This document shows positions 1 through 4,895 of a stretch of 7,588 bases of DNA, piece after piece (positions within the stretch are counted from its first letter, which is position 1; each line of letters begins with the position of its first letter). The position numbers and the translations under genes are program-made. Source of the DNA: Candidatus Phaeomarinibacter sp. (GTDB lineage Bacteria; Pseudomonadota; Alphaproteobacteria; CGMCC-115125); NCBI GenBank assembly GCA_028279995.1, contig JANQMQ010000629.1:1-7588 (forward strand). The letters run 5' to 3'. Below the pieces are notes generated by a model. The model was not told the origin of the DNA. It did not search any database and saw only the letters and a program-made list of their open reading frames with translations.

Positions 1-309
1 CGCCAGCGCCCCGCTGCGCTTCTCTGCAAGGCGGCTTTCGACCAGACCCAAGCGTCTCAGGTGGCATAGACAGGTTGCGATTGCCTTGGCGTCCTTATCC
101 ATGAGGTCAGCTAGGTCTCGAACCAAGATCCAGTCATCTCCCATTGCAGAGAGAACCCGCTTGAGGGCGGGGCTGTTCTCCAGGGTTGGCTCGGCGGTTG
201 TTTTGGGTGGCCAGCCTTCGCGCTTACGGAGGATGCGCCATGCTTCCGCGTGGACTGGTTCCCAAGCCTTGGTTTGGGGAATCTTTATGGCGGGGACTTG
301 GAGGGTCAT
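1..309 (-). CDS. Winged-helix-like protein, C-terminus cut off by window edge
   Basis: This reading frame opens at an ATG whose last bases overlap the TGA of the preceding gene (ATGA, 306-309) and stays open for 103 codons to the window edge, so the stop lies outside. Residues about 48-95 (LKRVLSAMGDDWILVRDLAD, then a helix containing AKAIATCLCHLRRLG and a strand LVESRLAE) have the layout of a small winged helix-turn-helix: helix, turn, recognition helix and 'wing'. The N-terminal 45 residues are proline- and lysine-rich with a short helix (AEAWRILRKREGW). It is the last visible gene of the leftward early operon. Unlike its neighbours it has no clear Shine-Dalgarno sequence before its ATG (GGTTTCCCC), so it probably depends on translational coupling. 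The role is unknown; a DNA-binding regulator or replication accessory protein is possible. I am confident it is coding because it continues the overlap chain and has no stop over 103 codons. Confidence 0.72.
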   Translation of the reverse strand, partial: MTLQVPAIKIPQTKAWEPVHAEAWRILRKREGWPPKTTAEPTLENSPALKRVLSAMGDDWILVRDLADLMDKDAKAIATCLCHLRRLGLVESRLAEKRSGALA

Positions 310-473
310 GGGGAAACCACTGGCGCACAGGTCATTGCCTGCAATGAAACCCAGAGAGTAAGACACGCCAACCCTCCACCGGCGCTAAGTCCGCTCATCC
401 ATAAATGCGACCGTCCGTAGAGGACCGACAGGGCGAACAAAGACAGAATCAATACTATTTCATGCCCCATCAT
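306..473 (-). CDS. Small two-helix membrane protein
   Basis: This is a 55-residue protein. I chose the ATG at 473 because it overlaps the upstream stop as ATGA and has GGAGGACAAATC just before it, a good Shine-Dalgarno sequence. A further ATG follows at once (MMGHEIV), so the start could be one codon later. Two hydrophobic stretches are visible: residues about 5-20 (EIVLILSLFALSVLYG) and about 27-48 (rich in G, A, L and W). A short polar loop RSHLW separates them. This predicts a small inner-membrane protein with little outside the bilayer. I do not recognise a family. It sits late in the early operon, far from any visible lysis gene, so I would not call it a holin. Its own stop overlaps the next gene as ATGA. 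Confidence 0.62.
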   Translation of the reverse strand: MMGHEIVLILSLFALSVLYGRSHLWMSGLSAGGGLACLTLWVSLQAMTCAPVVSP

Positions 474-718
474 GATTTGTCCTCCGGGGGTTCTGGTAGG
501 GGCATCCAGTGGGTGGGAAACCATTCCGCGTTGTAATCGCAGTAAAATCCCTCTTGGTCATAGTCCGTCCGCCCCCAAATCTCGAAAGCCCCGTGCTCAT
601 TGAATCGCGCGTATGGCTCCCAACACTGTTCTACCCTTCGCCCAGACCGCCCGTCCGTCATCCATGCTTGAAATGTGACCCCATCCCTCGGCGCGGTCTC
701 TATCGGTTGCCAAGTCAT
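470..718 (-). CDS. DUF551-like phage protein
   Basis: This is an 82-residue protein starting MTWQPIETAPRDG and ending with a THWMPLPEPPE segment. These two signatures mark the short phage and prophage proteins usually annotated DUF551. In that family the N-terminal W-x-PIxTAPxDG and the C-terminal T-H-W-x-PLP-x-P are the most conserved parts, and the molecular function is unknown. The middle is rich in aromatic and acidic residues (QCWEPYARF, EIWGRTDYDQEGFYCDY), which suggests a compact beta-rich cytoplasmic fold. I chose the ATG at 718 over one five codons earlier because it gives an ATGA overlap with the ssb stop and matches the family start. The sequence before it contains GGGAGGGCCGGGC, a strong ribosome-binding site inside ssb. 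The function remains open. Confidence 0.8.
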   Translation of the reverse strand: MTWQPIETAPRDGVTFQAWMTDGRSGRRVEQCWEPYARFNEHGAFEIWGRTDYDQEGFYCDYNAEWFPTHWMPLPEPPEDKS

Positions 719-1095
719 GCCCGGCCCTCCCACATGAACGGAATCTCGTCTGACATCTCCCCACCGCCATAGCCGCCTTGGGATGGTTGGGCAGGTTGAT
801 CGCGCTGTGAGCCGCCCATAAACGTGAACTCGCGGACGTTGACCTGTAGGTAGGCCTTGCCGTCGTGCTCACGGGCTAAGACCTCCCCACACAGGCTGAT
901 CTTGTCGCCCTTGCGGATGTAGGGGGCCACCTTTGATGCCCTGTCGCCCCAGATAGAGCAATCAAACCACGTCGGCAGATCGTCCTTCCTGCGGCCTGAC
1001 ACAGCGACGGTGAAGCTGCAAAGCTGTTTGCCGGTCTGTGTGGTCCGCACTTCGGCGTCTCGGCCAATGTTGCCTGAAATTGTTAGGTTGTTCAT
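715..1095 (-). CDS. ssb: Single-stranded DNA-binding protein
   Basis: This is a 126-residue SSB-type protein. It starts MNNLTISGNIGRDAEVR, the usual opening strand of the OB fold, followed by SFTVAVSG, WFDCSIWGDRASKVAPYIRKG and the strand LQVNVREFTFMGG. The fold spans about residues 1-95. A short Gly/Gln/Ser linker (QPAQPSQGGYGGG) leads to an acidic tip DEIPF at residues 116-120. SSB normally coats single-stranded DNA during replication and recombination, and its C-terminal tip recruits partner proteins. Here the tip is not terminal: six more residues (MWEGRA) follow. The start at 1095 gives an ATGA overlap with the preceding gene and follows GGAAGTGGCGGC. A longer reading to 1248 would only translate that gene's end in another frame. 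The position after the O-like and P-like genes fits a role in phage replication or RusA-linked recombination. Confidence 0.95.
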   Translation of the reverse strand: MNNLTISGNIGRDAEVRTTQTGKQLCSFTVAVSGRRKDDLPTWFDCSIWGDRASKVAPYIRKGDKISLCGEVLAREHDGKAYLQVNVREFTFMGGSQRDQPAQPSQGGYGGGEMSDEIPFMWEGRA

Positions 1096-1832
1096 GCCGC
1101 CACTTCCTTCTTCCGATAGATTTTCTGACCGCCGCTGATGACCTCGCTCTCGACGAGGCCGAATTTGACCAGGGACAAAATTGTCACGCGCCGGTTCCAC
1201 CCCGGCGGTGTCTTGGCGTGTTCGTATAGCTCTGCGCAGTTCATCCATTTGTCATCTGGCAGCCCTGCCCAAATGGAGCGGGCTACATCTAGCCGGGTCA
1301 AATTCGAGGCATCCACCTTTTCCGACAGGTCCTTGTGAAGGTCGGACAGGCGCTTGCGCATGGACTCCCGCGCATCCTCGCTGATGGGTTCCCGTTCCTC
1401 ATGGCGGCGGCGGGATTGCGGCCCGCGCATGGCCTTCCGTCGCGTAAAGTCCACAACCCAGAACTGACCCTCGCAAAGCTCGACAATCGCCGCGATGGTC
1501 GGCTTGCGCTTTTGCGTCCGCAGGTATTCGTCGCAGGCCTCCGACACGGCCCATTGCGGAAACGCGCCAAGAGCCTTGGCCCAATCCGTCGCAATCGCTT
1601 CCGCTTCACCCGGCGTCATAGGCGATACGTAGAAATGACTGAGAAGGGTCATGATCCGGGCCATCAGCCATTCCCGCTCCACCGGTTGGCGTAACATCTC
1701 GCATGTTTTCATCAGGTCTTGGGCCTGGGCCTCGGTCTGCACGGGCAACTGACATGAATCCCTCAGTGAAGCCGCCGCGTGGATCTGGTCTTCCAGCGTA
1801 ATCGGATGCCGATGGTCGATTTCGGTTGTCAT
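1092..1832 (-). CDS. Possible helicase loader (P-like) replication protein
   Basis: This is a 246-residue cytoplasmic protein. Residues about 40-105 form a helical region (EWLMARIMTLLSHFYVSPMT, TDWAKALGAFPQWAVSEACD, then RKPTIAAIVELCEGQFW). It has the 'work out the area, then R-x-PT-x-x-E-I/L-x-x-LC' style seen in phage proteins that follow an O-like initiator, including lambda P-type helicase loaders. The middle is charged (SRRRHEEREPISEDARESMR) with a probable helix or short coiled coil. The last 60 residues (MNCAELYEHAKTPPGWNRRV through LVKFGLVESEVI) look like a small winged helix. The start at 1832 has a strong ribosome-binding site (GGAGGGAAACT) but lies 227 bases inside the O-like gene, in another frame. 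Many codons in the overlap end in G or C in this frame, which supports it as coding. No Walker ATPase motif is seen, so it is not DnaC-like. The helicase-loader role rests mainly on position. Confidence 0.8.
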   Translation of the reverse strand: MTTEIDHRHPITLEDQIHAAASLRDSCQLPVQTEAQAQDLMKTCEMLRQPVEREWLMARIMTLLSHFYVSPMTPGEAEAIATDWAKALGAFPQWAVSEACDEYLRTQKRKPTIAAIVELCEGQFWVVDFTRRKAMRGPQSRRRHEEREPISEDARESMRKRLSDLHKDLSEKVDASNLTRLDVARSIWAGLPDDKWMNCAELYEHAKTPPGWNRRVTILSLVKFGLVESEVISGGQKIYRKKEVAA

Positions 1833-2535
1833 AGTTTCCCTCCATGACCTTCCTGAGATTGATTGGACTCATCACCCAATCAAATGTGAAAAAGCCATTG
1901 CTGCGAATAAAGTCTGAGTTGCTTGCGCGGGTGATCATTTCGCGCCACCCATCCAGGCCACCGATTTCGCTTAGCCTCAAAGCAAGCTTTTTTGCTCTAT
2001 CCTGCCCACGCGCTCTAACCTCGGGCCAACAACCCCGATGCGCAAATTCATTCCAAACGTCGAAAGCAGCCCCGATATCTCCGCCTGGAGATATATCTAT
2101 CTTTCTTTTATTTCTTTTCCCTTCTTTCTTTTTTGTCTCGCTGCTGTCTCGCTGCTGTCTCGCTGCTGTCTCAGGTTGCGTATCGTTTGGTGTCTCGGTT
2201 TTTTCGTTTCGTGTCTGGTATTTTCTGTAATTACAGATGGTTATAATGGTTTGGCCTGTCTCGGTCCCTGTCTCTATCATTGTCTCGGTTTTGAGACGGG
2301 TGAGGTAACGGGTCACTGCGGCCTTGTCCCAATTCCATGCTTCGGCCATGTAGCGAATGGAGTGACAAAGCTGTCCCCGGCGTAGCTTCACGGTCTTCCC
2401 TGCCACATCAATTGTGCGGTCCTGATAGGACGCCTGCGCCACCAGCCAGTCCCACGCATAACCCCGGCAGAATCTCTCATTTCGGAACAGAGCGTGACCA
2501 AAGCGGTCCCTCTCTGCGCGCACAAACCCACTCAT
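1606..2535 (-). CDS. Phage replication initiator (O-like), carries origin repeats
   Basis: This is a 309-residue protein. The N-terminal 105 residues form a winged-helix region: a helix with YAWDWLVAQASY, the segment LRRGQLCHSIRYMAEAWNWD, a recognition helix AAVTRYLTRLK and a wing ending in GQTIITICNYRKYQ. This is the usual N-terminal part of phage replication initiators that bind origin iterons. Residues 106-150 are a polar Lys/Glu/Thr linker. Residues 155-235 (AAFDVWNEFAHRGCWPEVRA, then GGLDGWREMITRA, FFTFDWVMSPINLRKVMEGN) match the C-terminal module of these proteins, which usually ends shortly after such an 'xxVxEGNYDNR' segment. The remaining 74 residues are Gly/Pro/Asp-rich and overlap the next gene in another frame. 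The start at 2535 is an ATGA overlap with rusA, preceded by GGAGGCTGTCCAG. The linker DNA holds tandem repeats and is the best origin candidate in the window. Confidence 0.85.
   Translation of the reverse strand: MSGFVRAERDRFGHALFRNERFCRGYAWDWLVAQASYQDRTIDVAGKTVKLRRGQLCHSIRYMAEAWNWDKAAVTRYLTRLKTETMIETGTETGQTIITICNYRKYQTRNEKTETPNDTQPETAARQQRDSSETKKKEGKRNKRKIDISPGGDIGAAFDVWNEFAHRGCWPEVRARGQDRAKKLALRLSEIGGLDGWREMITRASNSDFIRSNGFFTFDWVMSPINLRKVMEGNYDNRNRPSASDYAGRPDPRGGFTEGFMSVARADRGPGPRPDENMRDVTPTGGAGMADGPDHDPSQSFLRIAYDAG
2075..2297. other. Candidate phage replication origin inside the O-like gene
   Basis: TGTCTC (GAGACA on the coding strand) occurs at 2134, 2145, 2156, 2167, 2191, 2257, 2269 and 2281. 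A variant TGTCTG lies at 2212, and an inverted copy GAGACG at 2292-2297. Next to them lies an A/T-rich pyrimidine tract on the plus strand (about 2091-2139). After that comes an 8-bp inverted repeat, ATATCTCC (2075-2082) and GGAGATAT (2087-2094). Read along the gene, the order is iterons, A/T-rich tract, dyad, as in the lambda origin within gene O. The copies at 2257-2281 fall in a conserved protein segment (ETxxETxxET), so some repetition may be imposed by coding. The copies at 2134-2172 lie in the variable linker and are not explained that way. Confidence 0.5.
2134..2172. repeat. 11-bp tandem repeat, three full copies plus part of a fourth
   Basis: The unit TGTCTCGCTGC is repeated exactly at 2134-2144, 2145-2155 and 2156-2166, followed by a partial TGTCTC at 2167-2172. 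It lies in the linker of the O-like gene. Three units (33 bp) keep the reading frame, but because 11 is not a multiple of three, gain or loss of one unit would shift the frame of the initiator. It is read as AARQQRDSSET on the protein. Confidence 0.9.
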
Positions 2536-2948
2536 CTGGACAGCCTCCAGCCCGCAATAGGCTCGACCACCACAAGTGTTGAGGGAGGGGTTCCCCAGAC
2601 CTTCACACAGTGACTGTCCGCCACCTGAGCATCATCCACGTAGGCGATGCCGTTCAGTGCATCCATGATCGCCTTGGCCACGTTATCGATGTCGGGGCGC
2701 TGCGTGTGGGGTCGCCATAGGCGCTCTTGTGTTTTCTTCTTTGACAGTGATTTCGGAGGCTCGAACCGTGCCGCGATTTTGAGACACACCGGCCCTGTCA
2801 TAGGCTCGCCGAACAGTGGCCCCGCGATCTGCTTGACGGTGCGTTCAAAGGCCACCGTCTCCTTGGGTGTGTAGACATGGCCCTTGCGGGTTGCGCGGGG
2901 TCTCTGCTTGGCGTGGGGCTTGCCGGGTATGGTGAAGGTGATGGTCAT
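2532..2948 (-). CDS. rusA: RusA-family Holliday junction resolvase
   Basis: This is a 138-residue protein, close to the roughly 120 residues of E. coli RusA. It opens with TITFTIPGKPHAKQRPR, typical of RusA (a beta strand, then a G-x-P-x-x-K-x-R-PR basic motif). It contains the metal-binding core RPDIDNVAKAIMDALNG followed by AYVDDAQVAD. Acidic residues D86, D88, D96, D105 and D106 fall where the family places its catalytic aspartates. RusA enzymes cut four-way DNA junctions symmetrically as dimers. In phages they resolve recombination intermediates or branched DNA before packaging. The start at 2948 overlaps the upstream stop as ATGA and is preceded by GGAGGGCGGC, a strong Shine-Dalgarno site. 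The gene lies between a DNA methyltransferase and the replication initiator, as expected for an early recombination function. Nothing looks broken. Confidence 0.95.
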   Translation of the reverse strand: MTITFTIPGKPHAKQRPRATRKGHVYTPKETVAFERTVKQIAGPLFGEPMTGPVCLKIAARFEPPKSLSKKKTQERLWRPHTQRPDIDNVAKAIMDALNGIAYVDDAQVADSHCVKVWGTPPSTLVVVEPIAGWRLSR

Positions 2949-3445
2949 GCCGCCCTCCGCGCCACCGGCTGAGCCTTGGCCGTCACCATGCCGAGGGTTG
3001 ATGCACCTCGAAGGGCTTCTGATGCCTGTCTACCCACGCCAAGCAAAACCGTCCCGTCCCCCGGCTGCTCGCCGCGTGAGCCGTCCGGTCGGTCAAACTT
3101 GATCTTCCCGTTCACCCATAGGATCACGTCCGCCTTAGGCGCAAACTCCTGAAACCATGGTGCGGACGTTCGGTCAGGCATCAACGCCACGCCGTTGCCG
3201 TGTCCGAAGAATTTGCGTAGCCATAGGCGCTTGGTTGACTGGTGGCCAAAAGGCGGGTTCATCCAAACCAACCCAAACCACTCCCGCTGCAACCCGCAGT
3301 CGGTAAAGATATGCCAAGAGGGAACACTTCCCGCTCCGCTCACGGGTGCTGAAACATCAAGGTCAAACCACAGGCCTAGAGCGTCGAAGACATACGCGGG
3401 CGTATACCAGTCGTGTGATTTGCCGTGGGCTTGATAAGCGCTCAT
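2945..3445 (-). CDS. Phage DNA N6-adenine methyltransferase (Dam family)
   Basis: This is a 166-residue protein of the phage N6-adenine methyltransferase family. The N-terminus HDWYTPAYVFDALGLWFDLD is the family's signature W-x-TP-x-x-x-F-DAL-x-x-x-FDLD segment. The catalytic motif is WMNPPFG (NPPF at residues 63-66), which binds the flipped-out adenine. A further conserved block follows (GVALMPDRTSAPWFQEFAP, ADVILWVNGKIKFDRPDG). The family transfers a methyl group from S-adenosylmethionine to adenine N6. Its target here cannot be read from the sequence. Phages usually carry these enzymes to escape host restriction or to mark their own DNA. The start at 3445 is an ATGA overlap preceded by GGAGGGCGGC. 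The gene is third in a run of three methyltransferase-like genes. The 30-residue Ala/Arg-rich tail is not part of the conserved domain. Confidence 0.93.
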   Translation of the reverse strand: MSAYQAHGKSHDWYTPAYVFDALGLWFDLDVSAPVSGAGSVPSWHIFTDCGLQREWFGLVWMNPPFGHQSTKRLWLRKFFGHGNGVALMPDRTSAPWFQEFAPKADVILWVNGKIKFDRPDGSRGEQPGDGTVLLGVGRQASEALRGASTLGMVTAKAQPVARRAA

Positions 3446-3822
3446 GCCGCCCTCCCCACAAATTCCGTCACGCCCTCGGCGTGTTGGTCAAAGAGATGCC
3501 AAGCGCAGTTGTCTTTGCCTGTGTGGGGACTGTCGGGAATCCATTTTACACGACCGACTGACACGATTTTGCGGAGATACGGCAGATACGGCGCAGCCTG
3601 CTTGGTGTGGACCCAGTCCGCATCGAACAGTAGCCATGTTGGACGCATGGCGCTAAAATGCTCGATCATTGGGTGTAGGATGGAGCGGGTCCAGGGCGGG
3701 TTGGTTATGATAACATCAACGAGGCCGTGAGGTTGCCATTCTAATGCGTCCCCCTGCGGGATAAGTTCACTACGCGGGCTGATGTCCCGCGGTCTGCGCT
3801 TGAAGTCAGATCTCTTACCCAC
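3442..3822 (-). CDS. Methyltransferase-like protein with NPPW motif, AdoMet site apparently deleted
   Basis: This is a 126-residue protein. I chose the GTG at 3822 because GGAGG lies six bases before it and the resulting N-terminus (MGKRSDFKRRPRD) matches the common start of a phage SAM-dependent methyltransferase family, as I remember it. The catalytic-type motif IITNPPW is at residues 38-44, followed by PTWLLFDADWVHTKQAAPYL and VGRVKWIPDSPHTGKDN, also typical of that family. In full-length members a segment with the AdoMet-binding loop (of EPCAGDG type) lies between the RPRD and the NPPW parts. Here RPRD is joined almost directly to ISPRSELIPQGDALEW and no such loop is visible. It may be inactive, act with another subunit, or bind DNA only. 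The start overlaps the previous gene by 8 bases and the stop overlaps the next as ATGA. Confidence 0.82.
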   Translation of the reverse strand: MGKRSDFKRRPRDISPRSELIPQGDALEWQPHGLVDVIITNPPWTRSILHPMIEHFSAMRPTWLLFDADWVHTKQAAPYLPYLRKIVSVGRVKWIPDSPHTGKDNCAWHLFDQHAEGVTEFVGRAA

Positions 3823-4459
3823 GCCCCACCTCCGCGCGCATGAGCGCATGTGTGGCGCCCCACTGCGTTGCCATCGCCTCGGCAATTCCTTCGAATGTCC
3901 GGCTTGCGTCTTTTGATGATGAAACGGCGCCGCGCGAAAAAGACTGACCCGCGCGGCGCCCATAGCCCGTGTTGCTGCGCAGAAAGGGGCGGTATTCCGC
4001 TAGCACGTTTGTCGGCCTCAACTGCGGTAATCCTCGAAGCCACAACAATGTGCGTTTGCTATATGGATGACCAAATTCAAATGGCTGAATTACCTGAGAG
4101 TGAGTTGGTAAATTTACTACCTTGAGAGGTTGTGGGTTTTCGACACAAACCCGTGCCACCGGCGCATCCAGTAGCCGCTGAAAAAAATCGCGCGCTGCCA
4201 TAGCCCGTTGATACCGGTCTGCGCAAACCACACCTGCCTTGGGATACATCCAGCGAGCCCCCGCCCTAGAGAGATAGGTGCAAGGCGGATGTGCGATCAG
4301 CAAATCCCAACCATCGCCAACGACATCCAGTGCACATGCCTCAATATGCGGCCCGGGCACCTCTGTTGGCAGCAAGTCGCAGGACCAAGCATCGCAGCCC
4401 ACAGCTAAAAACGCATCCCGCACGCGCCCGGAAAACTCACAAGCAACCAACACCTTCAT
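3815..4459 (-). CDS. DNA cytosine-C5-methyltransferase-like protein (short phage type)
   Basis: This is a 214-residue protein. It opens MKVLVACEFSGRVRDAFLAV, an AdoMet-binding motif I of C5-methyltransferase type (F-S-G at 9-11). Next is AWSCDLLPTE and then WDLLIAHPPCTYLSRAG, where PPC (58-60) corresponds to motif IV with its catalytic cysteine. VCVENPQ carries ENP (107-109), which is motif VI. FGHPYSKRTLLWLRGLPQLR follows. This is the compact phage form; classical C5-methyltransferases are usually 300 residues or more and have a target-recognition domain that I do not see here. The likely activity is methylation of cytosine C5 in phage DNA as protection against restriction, but a modification or binding role without methylation cannot be excluded. 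The start is ATGA-coupled and preceded by GAGGTGAAAAC. The 3' part contains a strong inverted repeat. The stop (TAA) is unusual in this operon, where most genes end in TGA. Confidence 0.85.
   Translation of the reverse strand: MKVLVACEFSGRVRDAFLAVGCDAWSCDLLPTEVPGPHIEACALDVVGDGWDLLIAHPPCTYLSRAGARWMYPKAGVVCADRYQRAMAARDFFQRLLDAPVARVCVENPQPLKVVNLPTHSQVIQPFEFGHPYSKRTLLWLRGLPQLRPTNVLAEYRPFLRSNTGYGRRAGQSFSRGAVSSSKDASRTFEGIAEAMATQWGATHALMRAEVGRG
3926..3960. repeat. 11-bp perfect inverted repeat (GC-rich hairpin)
   Basis: The arm GGCGCCGCGCG (3926-3936) is the exact reverse complement of CGCGCGGCGCC (3950-3960), with a 13-base loop. In RNA from the leftward operon the loop is GGTCAGTCTTTTT. It lies inside the cytosine methyltransferase-like gene, about 100 bases before the start of the next gene. 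No U-run follows the stem on the transcribed strand, so a simple intrinsic terminator is unlikely. An RNA processing or stability element, or a protein-binding site, is possible. Confidence 0.85.
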
Positions 4460-4626
4460 GTTTTCACCTCTAGACGCATCAAATCATGTGTGGCCTTGCG
4501 TAGATGCTTGAAGGCATGGTGTTGGGCGCGGGTGTCTCCACGCTCTACGGCAGTGCCGTATGCTTTCTGAGCTTTGTCTCGGGCTGTTCTAAGGCGGGAT
4601 AGGCGGAGTTTGCGGAGGAAGATCAT
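4456..4626 (-). CDS. Small basic helical protein, unknown
   Basis: This is a 56-residue protein, very rich in Lys, Arg, Ala and His (for example RKLRLSRLRTARDKAQKAYG and TRAQHHAFKHLRKATHDLMR). The pattern predicts two long amphipathic helices around a short turn (ERGD), as in small coiled-coil or nucleic-acid-associated proteins. I do not recognise a family. The ATG at 4626 is chosen because it overlaps the membrane-protein stop as ATGA and has GGGAGCTTTACCG before it. A longer reading to 4659 would overlap the neighbour needlessly. The stop overlaps the methyltransferase start as ATGA. Its place suggests an early accessory protein, perhaps acting with the methyltransferases, but that is a guess. 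Confidence 0.65.
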   Translation of the reverse strand: MIFLRKLRLSRLRTARDKAQKAYGTAVERGDTRAQHHAFKHLRKATHDLMRLEVKT

Positions 4627-4895
4627 CGGTAAAGCTCCCATATGATCCAAAAGCCACACGCTATGCCGACCACAAATGAGGCGCCGGCCGTCGGGCCGCC
4701 TATCGCCCCACTAGCAAGAAAGATCATCGAGATAACCACAGCAACAACAGGAAAAAACCGAGTCATCACACCTCCAAGAAAGCCGAGACCGCAAAGAAGA
4801 GAGACCAGTGAAACTGGCCAGTTGCCGAAACGCCCAGGGAGGAGAAAGCGTTCGGGCGAGCCCGCTGAATTTGGGGAATTGGGGCTTTTATTCAT
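4623..4895 (-). CDS. Three-helix membrane protein, unknown
   Basis: This is a 90-residue protein. The first 25 residues are polar (MNKSPNSPNSAGSPERFLLP). Three hydrophobic segments follow: about 26-44 (WPVSLVSLLCGLGFLGGVM), 47-66 (FFPVVAVVISMIFLASGAIG) and 70-88 (AGASFVVGIACGFWIIWEL). Only short loops separate them, which predicts a small integral membrane protein. The ATG at 4895 is ATGA-coupled to the upstream gene; the upstream context (GGTGTGGCAGC) is a weaker ribosome-binding site than in the neighbours. An internal ATG at residue 44 (MTRFFPVV) could give a shorter two-helix form. I do not recognise a family. Superinfection exclusion proteins and holins can look like this, but neither is supported by neighbouring genes. 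Confidence 0.68.
   Translation of the reverse strand: MNKSPNSPNSAGSPERFLLPGRFGNWPVSLVSLLCGLGFLGGVMTRFFPVVAVVISMIFLASGAIGGPTAGASFVVGIACGFWIIWELYR

Noticed and set aside
86..361. 91-codon open frame on the plus strand
   Set aside because: It lies opposite the minus-strand winged-helix gene, which is ATGA-coupled to its neighbour, open to the window edge and has a recognisable fold. The plus-strand product is basic, unstructured and resembles nothing.
1844..2385. Two open frames on the plus strand opposite the O-like gene
   Set aside because: Their products are runs of Phe, Leu, Ser and Cys that simply mirror the polypyrimidine tract and repeats. The minus strand encodes a conserved replication protein throughout.
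3926..3960. GC-rich inverted repeat as an intrinsic terminator
   Set aside because: On the transcribed strand no U-run follows the stem, and coupled genes continue downstream.
3823..3963. N-terminal extension of the NPPW methyltransferase-like gene to 3963 or 3849
   Set aside because: The extra residues are an out-of-frame copy of the previous gene's end. The GTG at 3822 has an ideal ribosome-binding site and gives the family-typical MGKRSDF start.
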